DNA of 26,022 nucleotides from Porticoccaceae bacterium UBA4026 (GTDB taxonomy: Bacteria > Pseudomonadota > Gammaproteobacteria > Pseudomonadales > Porticoccaceae), in assembly GCA_002382445.1 (NCBI GenBank), contig DGAQ01000014.1:608-26629 (forward strand), given 5' to 3'. The translations under genes were made by a program, and so were the position numbers. Every line of letters starts with the position of its first letter. Position 1 is the stretch's first letter. The notes below the pieces were generated by a model. The model made no database searches. It had not been told where the DNA came from and was given only the letters and a program-made list of their open reading frames with translations. Below are positions 1-6,758 of this stretch, in pieces.

Positions 1-381
1 CCCTCTAAAGACCTCGTTGAAAGAGATGGTATTAAATATGAAGTCAACTCCCAAACACCATTCACTGGGGTATCTGTTAGTTACCACGAAAATGGTCAAT
101 TAATGTATAAAGGTGCCTATAAAGACGGAAATAAAGAAGGACTTTGGATGTGGTATCACCAGAACGGTGAATTATGGTCTAAAGGCAATTTCAAAGACGG
201 AATGTTTATCGGAAATCTTTATGAGTCCTATTACGACAACGGTCAACTAATGTCTAAAGAAAATTACAAGGACGGAAAGAGAGATGGACTATATGAGTCG
301 TTCCAACGAAATGGTCAATTAGAAACTAAATCATGCTATGTAAATGGTGAAGAAACAGATATGTCCTACTGCGAGAAATAA
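1..381 (+). CDS. MORN-repeat (YwqK-like) protein, 5' end outside window
   Basis: The frame is open from base 1 and ends at TAA 379-381, so the gene starts before the window; the ATG at 103 is internal. The visible part, about 126 residues, is made of repeats of roughly 20-24 residues with the pattern Tyr-x-x-Asn-Gly-Gln-Leu ... Lys-Asp-Gly (YHENGQL, YHQNGEL, YYDNGQL, FQRNGQL). This is the MORN_2 type, often annotated as 'YwqK family antitoxin'. Such proteins form beta-hairpin arrays, and their biochemical role is usually unknown. It is AT-rich like the recombinase genes beside it, so it is probably cargo of the same mobile region. No signal peptide can be judged because the N-terminus is missing. 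Family assignment is solid; function is not known. Confidence 0.8.
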   Translation, partial: PSKDLVERDGIKYEVNSQTPFTGVSVSYHENGQLMYKGAYKDGNKEGLWMWYHQNGELWSKGNFKDGMFIGNLYESYYDNGQLMSKENYKDGKRDGLYESFQRNGQLETKSCYVNGEETDMSYCEK

Positions 382-410
382 TCAATCACCCCCTACCTCC
401 TTTTTCTTAC

Positions 411-510
411 TGTGACAATTACCCTTTGAAACCACCCCCTTGAAACCCTTGTAAACACTGCACCCAATTTCATGAAATTGGGTGTATCAAAAGGTAATGT
501 TATTGTCACA
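411..510. repeat. Long fold-back with a central 24-bp perfect palindrome
   Basis: Outer arms at 411-429 (TGTGACAAT then TACCCTTTGA) and 487-510 (TCAAAAGGTAATG then TTATTGTCACA) are inverted repeats of each other, with a few extra bases in the right arm. Between them lies a perfect 24-bp palindrome at 461-484 (arms CACCCAATTTCA / TGAAATTGGGTG). It lies between the convergent MORN gene (ends 381) and recombinase gene (ends 513), so a two-way transcription terminator is the simplest reading. The T-tracts are weak, so a recombination or protein-binding site is possible. Confidence 0.5.
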
Positions 511-512
511 CT

Positions 513-1094
513 TTATGCGGTCTTTAATATCCTTTGAACACTTGCAGTTGAGATGCCTACTTCCTTAGAAACATTCCTAATACTCAAACCATCGGTTCTT
601 AATTGGATTACTTTGTTCTCTTGTTCATCAGTAATTGATTTCTTCCTGCCCCAAGACTTATGAGTCTTACGATAATGTTCAATTCCCCTTGCAACTCTAT
701 CTGCCCGAACTGATAATTCCCACTGACTCATGATTCCAAGAAGGGAGATGAACATCTTTCCACTATTAGTGTCTGTTGAAACACCTTCTCTGAATGAATA
801 AAGAGTGACACCTATATCATCCAGTTCTTGAATGATGTTGATTAGGTTTCTCAAGTTCCTACTTAAACGACTTAACTCCCAAACATAGATTGCTTGGAAA
901 CACCCTTTCTTTGCATCAGACAAAAGTCTTTGCAGTTGTTCTCTCTCTTCAATTCCTTTTGCACCACTTACCACCTCTTCATAGACATCATAGATGTCAT
1001 AACCTTTATTCAATGCAACTCTCTTGAGTTCCTCTAATGCACTCTCATTAGATTGTTCTGAGGTGCTTATCCTAGACAGTAATGCTACTTTCAT
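513..1094 (-). CDS. Serine site-specific recombinase (resolvase/invertase family)
   Basis: A 193-residue protein close to the usual size of small serine recombinases (about 180-200). The N-terminus has the catalytic signature: SRISTSEQ at residues 7-14, with S10 as the expected nucleophile. The DNA-cleavage domain continues with YVWELSRLSRNL around residues 70-82, the conserved Arg-rich region of resolvases. A short C-terminal helix-turn-helix follows the GRKK hinge (about residues 149-193, with LSIRNVSKEVGISTASVQ). Start ATG 1094-1092 overlaps the integrase stop in an ATGA, so the two are translated as a unit. Such enzymes recombine short res, hix or dif-like sites. Its target cannot be named; the fold-back just after its stop codon is a candidate. 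Confidence 0.92.
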   Translation of the reverse strand: MKVALLSRISTSEQSNESALEELKRVALNKGYDIYDVYEEVVSGAKGIEEREQLQRLLSDAKKGCFQAIYVWELSRLSRNLRNLINIIQELDDIGVTLYSFREGVSTDTNSGKMFISLLGIMSQWELSVRADRVARGIEHYRKTHKSWGRKKSITDEQENKVIQLRTDGLSIRNVSKEVGISTASVQRILKTA

Positions 1095-2380
1095 GATGAC
1101 TCCTTCTCTTCAACAGTGCCGTCTTTGTTAATTGAAAATGACTTCATTGCCTGAGTTCTCATAGACTCTTCTTTGTATTTTAAGTAAGTGTTCTCAATAT
1201 GATTGACACTAGTACCTGCAAGTTTTGCAATGTCCAAAATGTTCACATTAGACATGACTCTCATAGTGATCCCGAAGTGTCTAAGTGAATACCAAGTGAG
1301 ATTTCTATCATCTTTCCATTCTTTAAGAGAGATCCCAATCCCAGTCATTAATGCTCTCCAGTGTTTTGCCCATTTCTGTGATGACAAACCACTAGTTCCA
1401 TTCACACTAGTGAACACTAAGTGTTCTGAACTCGTGAACCTTTGTCTCTTTTTGAGTCGTTCAAAATACTCACCCCCACGACAGATGATTTTTCTTTTAG
1501 TTTTAACTTTTGATGTTTCTGCACGAACATTGATGTGTGCGAGATAATGTTCTTTTTCTTTATCGTCAAAGATTGTTTCTATTCTTGTGACATCTCCCCA
1601 AGTTAATTGTCTTAATTCTCCTACTCTCATGCATGAGTTAGAAGAGATTAATACATAATCTCTGATTATCATTCTTTCTAATGTCTCGTTTTCATCTTTA
1701 CAGTTCTTATCTGCAATGTATGAACGCATGAAACGAACGAGTTTTTCGTATTCTTCTAATTCAAATGTATCTCTCTTTCCAATATCATCTTGTCTGATTT
1801 TAATTTTCTTAAAATCAAATAAATCAAAGTGAGATATGCCTTTTCGGTTTAGAAATTTCATCATGTGATTGATAGTTGATTGTTCATTTTGAACAGTTGC
1901 ATCTGTCACAGTCTTGCCAGTTTTTTTATTTGCGATTGCCTTTCTTTGTCTTGAATATTCAAAAAGTGAACCTCTATCAAGTTCAGAGACTTTAGTTGTT
2001 CTCCCTACTATCTCAACAAAGTGCTTTAACTGAGTTGCAATTGCACTCAATCTGCCTTTAACAATAAGACCACTATCAACATCTTTTTTTCTATCATCAA
2101 GATAGAGTTCAACTGCCTCTTCAATAGATTGACCAAACACTCTCTTTCCTTGTTTCACATTTGTAGAGAGTTCCATTCCAAGTTCTCTTCCACGAATGAG
2201 TGCTGTGTCTAAGTCAGAAGTTTTTAATGATTTGCGATAGTGTTTTTGTTCATCTTTGACATACATTCTGAACTGGTAAACATCACCACTTTGTTTGACA
2301 CGAAAGATTTGTGCCAACCCATCAAGAATGTCATGTTGACTGTGAAGATTATTGCCTTTGCCGACTCTTTTCTTTCTCAT
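1091..2380 (-). CDS. Tyrosine recombinase / phage-type integrase
   Basis: A protein of 429 residues from ATG 2380. The frame also allows a TTG start at 2404 (437 residues), but the ATG has a weak GAGAA-type ribosome site and is preferred. The N-terminal half (about residues 25-200) is the SAM-like arm/core-binding domain. The C-terminal half carries the catalytic set, numbered from the ATG: R252 (in SCMRVGELR), R367 (in WYSLRHFG), H394 (in NHIENTY) and the likely nucleophile Y399. Box II has Tyr where many integrases have the first His; this WYSLRH form occurs in integrases of genomic islands. The phased AGTTTGTA repeats just upstream fit arm-type binding sites. It forms an operon with the serine recombinase. 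It probably integrates the AT-rich element that covers the left end of the window. Confidence 0.93.
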   Translation of the reverse strand: MRKKRVGKGNNLHSQHDILDGLAQIFRVKQSGDVYQFRMYVKDEQKHYRKSLKTSDLDTALIRGRELGMELSTNVKQGKRVFGQSIEEAVELYLDDRKKDVDSGLIVKGRLSAIATQLKHFVEIVGRTTKVSELDRGSLFEYSRQRKAIANKKTGKTVTDATVQNEQSTINHMMKFLNRKGISHFDLFDFKKIKIRQDDIGKRDTFELEEYEKLVRFMRSYIADKNCKDENETLERMIIRDYVLISSNSCMRVGELRQLTWGDVTRIETIFDDKEKEHYLAHINVRAETSKVKTKRKIICRGGEYFERLKKRQRFTSSEHLVFTSVNGTSGLSSQKWAKHWRALMTGIGISLKEWKDDRNLTWYSLRHFGITMRVMSNVNILDIAKLAGTSVNHIENTYLKYKEESMRTQAMKSFSINKDGTVEEKESS

Positions 2381-2409
2381 ATTCGTTATGTTTCTCAATA
2401 ACAACCATT

Positions 2410-2619
2410 AGTTTGTACTAAAGTTTGTATTCGTCATAACGATGATACACTTAAATCAATACTATAATCAAGAGTTTGTATGAAGTTTGTATTATAAGAA
2501 TGCTGTAATAATGCGTGTTTCAGTCGTGTTTGCTATTCCCACTCAATAGTGGGGCTATATTTAGCCCAATAAAAACAATGGGTTATACGGCCTATTTTCA
2601 AGTTTGTAACTGGTTTGTA
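2410..2619. repeat. Three phased pairs of AGTTTGTA repeats (candidate integrase arm sites)
   Basis: AGTTTGTA occurs at 2410-2417, 2422-2429, 2473-2480, 2484-2491 and 2601-2608, with a near copy, GGTTTGTA, at 2612-2619. They form three pairs with start-to-start spacing of 12, 11 and 11 bases, about one helical turn, all in one orientation. Pairs of direct repeats beside an integrase gene and flanking a core-like site are typical of arm-type sites bound by the N-terminal domain of lambda-class integrases. The first two pairs also lie over the likely integrase promoter, so autoregulation is possible. Confidence 0.55.
2535..2598 (-). other. Candidate attachment site, guaA-tail-like, repeat copy 1
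   Basis: Read on the minus strand, positions 2552-2535 encode Thr-Ile-Glu-Trp-Glu followed by a TAG stop (completed at 2534-2536). This matches the conserved C-terminus of GMP synthase (guaA), a known target of tyrosine-recombinase islands. The residues before it (about 15 codons) do not resemble GuaA, so only the tail is present. The 64-bp block is repeated at 2929-2992 and sits between AGTTTGTA pairs. The attachment-site role is inferred from the repeat, the integrase next door and the guaA-like tail. Confidence 0.45.
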
Positions 2620-2928
2620 AATCAGTCCACTAATTAGGCACATCGCTTATCACTGTGAATCCTATTATTTTCAAGATGTTAGGCAAATCGCACTCGCAAA
2701 TTTTGTAACGTTGGCTGGCAGCAGATTTTATTACACAAATTTCTGGCTCACTTATTAAGTACATCCAGCTTTTCCAGAAAATTTCAGACCAACCCCGATT
2801 ATTAACTCTACCTAATTTGTTTTGGATAGCATATGACGCGATACTCTGATGTATTCGATATTTACGCCATATTACTTGAGGGCGCTATGATCCTAAGTGA
2901 CTGTAAATATTTTCTTTTTGTTTAGGTA
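2620..2928. other. AT-rich gene-free stretch between the two direct repeats
   Basis: No open frame of useful length with a ribosome site was found, and no RNA gene or strong hairpin was seen. With the flanking segments, about 700 bases (2381-3096) lack an intact gene. It is probably scar material left by repeated integration and decay. Confidence 0.5.
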
Positions 2929-2992
2929 ATTCCAACTCAGTAGTGCAAATAAATTTAGCCTCATAAAAACTATAGGTTGCAAGGCGATTTTT
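2929..2992. repeat. Diverged direct-repeat copy 2 of the candidate attachment site
   Basis: It aligns without gaps to 2535-2598, offset 394 bases, with 47 of 64 positions identical by hand count. Shared blocks are ATTCC, ACTCA, TAGTG, ATTTAGCC, ATAAAAAC, GGTT and GGC. The guaA-like tail has decayed (Thr-Thr-Glu-Leu-Glu and no stop). Similarity picks up again further on (CAG-CCCA-CTAATT type blocks near 2623-2637 and 3040-3056). This looks like an older, inactivated attachment site. Confidence 0.45.
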
Positions 2993-3096
2993 ATGGTGCT
3001 CGAAAGTGCTGGTTATACACTGCTTTACCCACTTTTAAACAGCCCATCAACTAATTTTCGGGAAATAATAGCCCCGCGATGTTGGATAACCTTAAA

Positions 3097-3258
3097 GGAA
3101 GCACCGCTCATTCCATGTTCTCTGCAGAGTTCGGGAATGGGCACTCCACTTTCAGCTTGCTTGATGATGGCCAGTATTTGACTATCAGAATAACGTGATT
3201 TTTTCATGTAGATCTCCTTCGTAAAGTTTACGAGAAAATTCTACTTTTGACCTCCGTC
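3097..3258 (-). mobile_element. IS3-family insertion sequence remnant (start of OrfA only)
   Basis: From ATG 3207-3205 the minus strand encodes MKKSRYSDSQIL ... ELCREHGMSGASF, the N-terminal helix-turn-helix of an IS3-family OrfA transposase (IS407-like). About 37 residues match; after position 3097 the reading departs from the family and stops at 3025. OrfB and the rest of OrfA are absent. The stretch 3208-3258, upstream of the ATG, has the form of the terminal region of such an element (AGTAGAATTTTCTCGTAAA type leader) and its end near 3258 coincides with the break in the next gene. The IS is therefore dead, with its far end lost. Confidence 0.75.
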
Positions 3259-3272
3259 ATTTATCGCGGGGA

Positions 3273-3665
3273 TTACCAATCCACGCCCAACCCTCTAAGC
3301 TGCGTATCTAGGCCGGTTTCATGGAAGGCGCTGGGCCATTGTTTTTCTATCAGCGGCTCAGACTCTAAGCGGCCCATTGCTGCATCTATAGACACCCAAT
3401 GGGAGCCTCGCTGAAGAACATTAAGTGCGGGAACTTTATGGCGAAATACTGTTGCCTGTTGGTCATTATCATAGACTACGGTAGTAAAAAATATGGGTAG
3501 ACCCCTGTCCCGAAAGGCCATTAATAACTCGACATTAGCAGACACCACATCCGGACAATAGGTCCCCAGGGGGCAGTCTGGATCGGTGAATGCATTAATC
3601 ATATCCACTACTACCAACGCTGGCTTTGCCGTTAGTCCAATCACATTTTGCTCAAGGTTCGACAT
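3273..3665 (-). pseudogene. Isochorismatase-family hydrolase, 3' part lost at the IS junction
   Basis: Encodes 130 residues; the family is normally about 180-220. The N-terminal nucleophile-elbow Asp (VVVDMINAF, about D21) and the Lys segment (IEKQWPSAF, about K108) of the Asp-Lys-Cys triad are present. The frame ends right after LGVDW, just before the strand and TSGC motif that carry the catalytic Cys. The break lies about 15 bases from the presumed IS end. The product should be inactive as an amidohydrolase. It is related to, but not a copy of, the intact gene at 12647-13306. It starts after a terminator-like hairpin and was probably transcribed separately from the receptor gene. Confidence 0.8.
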
Positions 3666-3690
3666 AATATTCTCAACGTATTCAAGTCAT

Positions 3691-3735
3691 AAAAAAAACG
3701 GGCTGTGCTCCGCATCATAAGCAGCACCGCACGTT
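3691..3735 (-). terminator. Rho-independent terminator after the TonB-receptor remnant
   Basis: On the minus strand a GC-rich imperfect stem (GCTGCT paired with AGCACAGC, CA bulged) is followed by CCCG and a run of eight T (A-run at 3691-3698 on the plus strand). It sits just after the receptor stop codon at 3757 and before the isochorismatase start at 3665. Confidence 0.5.
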
Positions 3736-3756
3736 GATCCTATTACTGACTAGTGC

Positions 3757-4632
3757 TTAGAAACGATAGTTGAAATCTATACCATAAGAGTCTTTGGCAC
3801 CCGGATGGATAAATGACCCACCAAACTCTGGGGCTGGAATGATTTCTTCCAAATACTTTTCATCAGTGACATTGCGGCCCCAAATAGTCACGCCCCAGTT
3901 CTCGCCATCAACAGAGATACGCGCATTAAGTGTGTCGTAGGCATCGCGCTTGGCTTTGCTGAAATCCTGAGTAATGCTGGCACCAGGATAGAATACCTGC
4001 CAGATACTCGGCGTAGCCTCGCCCTGCAAGGTATGGAACGCCATCTCACCAACATACTGCCAATCTAGACGCGCCGTCAGATTAATACCAGAGCTCACTT
4101 CGGTTTCAAACTGCGCACCTAAGTTATAAGTACGATCTGGTGCCTGAGGAGCCTCATTGCCAACGGTTAATGGACGGTGATTGTTGCGTTTGATTTCACT
4201 GTCGAGAATACCCATACCGCCAAACATTGAGAGGCTTTCTGTAAGCACAGCATTAAAGTCCATTTCAAAACCTTGAATCTGCAAGTCTTCAATAGTAGTT
4301 ACCACGCGCATCAAACCAAATGGACCCGCATAAAATTCAAAGAACTGGTTGTCTTCAACATCGGTAGAAAAAACCGATGCATTGACTCGTAATCGGTTAT
4401 CAAAAAACTCCATCTTGCTACCAAATTCGATGCTAGTAGACACTTCTTTTTCGTACTCATCTTTCACTGACAGCTCGCCATCGACCAGAGCACCAGGATT
4501 AGTGCCATCGCCATTATTGTTGTACCAGAAGTCGATCAGCGCCTCGCGGCCGATGTCGCCGCTAGACAGGCTAACGTAAACATTGCCACCAAATTTTTTA
4601 CTGTAAAAATCTTCATTATTTTCCCCTTTTTT
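3757..4632 (-). pseudogene. TonB-dependent receptor, C-terminal beta-barrel fragment
   Basis: The open frame runs from a stop near 4633-4635 to TAA at 3757 and gives about 290 residues; the only ATG giving a long product is internal (4467). The content is outer-membrane barrel: alternating strands such as RLRVNASVFSTDVEDNQ, INLTARLDWQYVG and WGVTIWGRNVTDEKY, ending in the typical aromatic C-terminus (NYRF). Whole receptors have 650-900 residues, with plug domain and TonB box, all missing here. The fragment was probably the substrate receptor of the catabolic region before truncation. Upstream, 4633-4872 holds no gene. Confidence 0.85.
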
Positions 4633-4872
4633 TTATTTTGTGCATTGTATACGACAAGGACTAAGTAACGGACTAACTTGGTCTAGGTCGCCTTTTTAGA
4701 CTCCCCCTGTTCTGATAAGTAATAAAATCAATTCGTGGCGCTTAACTCCAGATCATACGGAACTATTTAATCCTAGGTCGAATAGAAAATTCTTGGACAT
4801 GCTCACCCCATCGCGGTAACGTCCACAGCAGATATTTACCTCATACCATGGAGCCAATATTCTTTTTACTCG

Positions 4873-6756
4873 CTAATGTCCAGTAGCGCTAAAAGTGGGT
4901 TTTACCGGCGCAGGAAGGTGCGTTTCCGCCTCACAACGACTGCGAATATCCTCTAAATCACCACCAAAGTTAAACAGACTCGGCTCCCCAGCGACAGCTT
5001 TTAATTCAGCACGTAATGCCTCCGTTGCACCGACGTCGACAGTGCCATCGGACTCAATCACAACACCATAACGTTTAGCGCCCTCGACAGTGACTAGCCG
5101 GCGGTTGACGTCTTGGCGAACTAGCTCAGCATCACGAGCGAACGGATCACCCCAGCCACCACCACCCCAGGTATTAAAATACAGAACATCACCGGTTTTA
5201 ACTTTGACACCCTCAACCTTTGCGGGAAGCCATTCTTCAGAACCATCACATCGGACAATCTTTTTGGTTGATCTTAAACCTGTTTCTCCACCCAATACAC
5301 CCCAAGGATAAGTCAGCCAACGATCATCATGAATACCGACGTCACCATCACATAAAAAACAATAGGCGACCGTTAGACCGTTGCCGCCTCGATGCAATCC
5401 GGCACCCCCAGAATCTGGGATAGTTTCATAACGTTCAATTCGCAATGGATAATAGGATTCGATGAATTCATTGGGTACATTAGTGAATCCTGGCCATAAA
5501 CTATGCCCATCGGGACCATCTCCAATGGGACGACCTGGTATTCCGCCAAACCCGATTTGGAATAACTGAAACCACTCTCCACCTTTACCCGGTCGACTAT
5601 CGTAGCCAGAAAAGAATAAATGTGGCGAGTCAGAAAAGCCCGCCGCATTTAGCATCATCTCTGGGGCTCCCATACCGAGTAGCGCACCAAGCACATCGAA
5701 GATGCGCCCTAAAGCATGAGTCCGGCCAGACAGCGCCGCAGGATAGTTGGGCTTCAATAATGTGCCCTGCGGAATGCGTACATCCACCAGATCGTAAAAG
5801 CCATCATTAAAGACAATTTGCGGATCGACAACATTAATCGTGAATGAACCAAAGAACATTTTGAACATGTCTTCGTTCAAAAAGAAATTAACCGAGCTCT
5901 GTGCTTGGGGATCAGTCCCACTAAAGTCAAAGATCGCTTTTTCACCCTCACGCCACATGGTGCACTTGATTTTATAGGGACCCATACCCATACCGTCGTC
6001 ACAGAGGTAGTCTTCAAAAACCCGGGGCTCTTCTGGAATGAACATACCAATAATATGCTTCATAGCGTCATAGTTGCGCCGCAACATAATATCCATAGTC
6101 GAAAACAACACGTCATCGCCAAACCGAACGGACAATTCGACACAGCGTTTGGCGGCTGTATTGCAGGCTGCCACTAGCGCATTCAAATCAAACCGGTTCC
6201 ACTGCGGCGTGCGTACATTATGCAAAATCAGTTCAAGTAAATCGGACTGCAGGACACCTTTTTTATATAACTTAGTCGGTGGAATACGAATGCCTTCTTG
6301 AAAGATAGTGGTCGCTTCAATAGGAATTGAACCTGGCACCATGCCCCCGTTATCAGACATATGACCAAACATCGCGGACCAAGCTATATGGCGGCCGTCT
6401 TTAAACACAGGCACCAGAACTACCCAGTCGGGCAAATGCGAGACAGCGGCATTACACATATAAGGATCGTTAGTAAGAATGATATCCCCTTCTTCGATCG
6501 TATCATTGTAGGCCTCCAAAAATGGGCCGATAAATGAACCAAACTGGCCCACGACCATCTTGCCCTCCTTGTTAGCGATCATCGGGAAGCAGTCACCCTG
6601 CTCTCGAATACCCGGTGACATGGCCGTTCTAAACACGACAGCATCCATCTCCTCGCGAGCATTACGCAGCGCATTTTCAATAATATCGACGGTAACGCCA
6701 TCGACATCTACTTGCTTAAGCGGGTCGTTATTGGTTTCTAATAGTTGTGCAGTCAT
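4873..6756 (-). CDS. Hydantoinase B / oxoprolinase B family subunit
   Basis: A 627-residue cytoplasmic protein of the HyuB/N-methylhydantoinase-B/acetone-carboxylase-alpha family, which normally works as a complex with HyuA. Family motifs: FRTAMSPGIREQGDCFPMI near residues 42-60, LTNDPYMCNAAVSHLPD near 94-110 and GHMSDNGGMVPGS near 131-143. Members either hydrolyse cyclic amides (hydantoins, 5-oxoproline) with ATP or carboxylate ketones. The start ATG 6756 lies 2 bases after the HyuA stop with a strong GGGGGTGAG ribosome site, so the pair is co-translated. It is the last intact gene of the operon. Substrate cannot be assigned; its partner in an operon with a CoA-transferase and a C-C lyase argues against simple glutathione-cycle oxoprolinase. 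Confidence 0.93.
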   Translation of the reverse strand: MTAQLLETNNDPLKQVDVDGVTVDIIENALRNAREEMDAVVFRTAMSPGIREQGDCFPMIANKEGKMVVGQFGSFIGPFLEAYNDTIEEGDIILTNDPYMCNAAVSHLPDWVVLVPVFKDGRHIAWSAMFGHMSDNGGMVPGSIPIEATTIFQEGIRIPPTKLYKKGVLQSDLLELILHNVRTPQWNRFDLNALVAACNTAAKRCVELSVRFGDDVLFSTMDIMLRRNYDAMKHIIGMFIPEEPRVFEDYLCDDGMGMGPYKIKCTMWREGEKAIFDFSGTDPQAQSSVNFFLNEDMFKMFFGSFTINVVDPQIVFNDGFYDLVDVRIPQGTLLKPNYPAALSGRTHALGRIFDVLGALLGMGAPEMMLNAAGFSDSPHLFFSGYDSRPGKGGEWFQLFQIGFGGIPGRPIGDGPDGHSLWPGFTNVPNEFIESYYPLRIERYETIPDSGGAGLHRGGNGLTVAYCFLCDGDVGIHDDRWLTYPWGVLGGETGLRSTKKIVRCDGSEEWLPAKVEGVKVKTGDVLYFNTWGGGGWGDPFARDAELVRQDVNRRLVTVEGAKRYGVVIESDGTVDVGATEALRAELKAVAGEPSLFNFGGDLEDIRSRCEAETHLPAPVKPTFSATGH

Positions 6757-6758
6757 GA

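Noticed and set aside
1..381. Functional toxin-antitoxin pair from the YwqK annotation
   Set aside because: The family name is an annotation habit; no toxin gene is visible and the gene is cut by the window edge.
411..510. CRISPR array or repeat unit
   Set aside because: A single nested palindrome with no regular repeat-spacer order; no cas genes anywhere in the window.
1203..1547. Plus-strand open frame of 114 codons inside the integrase
   Set aside because: It lies wholly inside a gene with clear catalytic motifs and has no recognisable protein features.
2535..2600. A short minus-strand gene ending TIEWE
   Set aside because: Only about 20 codons are open and they lack a start with a ribosome site; better read as a target-gene tail carried by an attachment site.
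1..3258. Integration into a tRNA gene
   Set aside because: No tRNA cloverleaf was seen near the integrase or the repeats; the guaA-like tail fits better.
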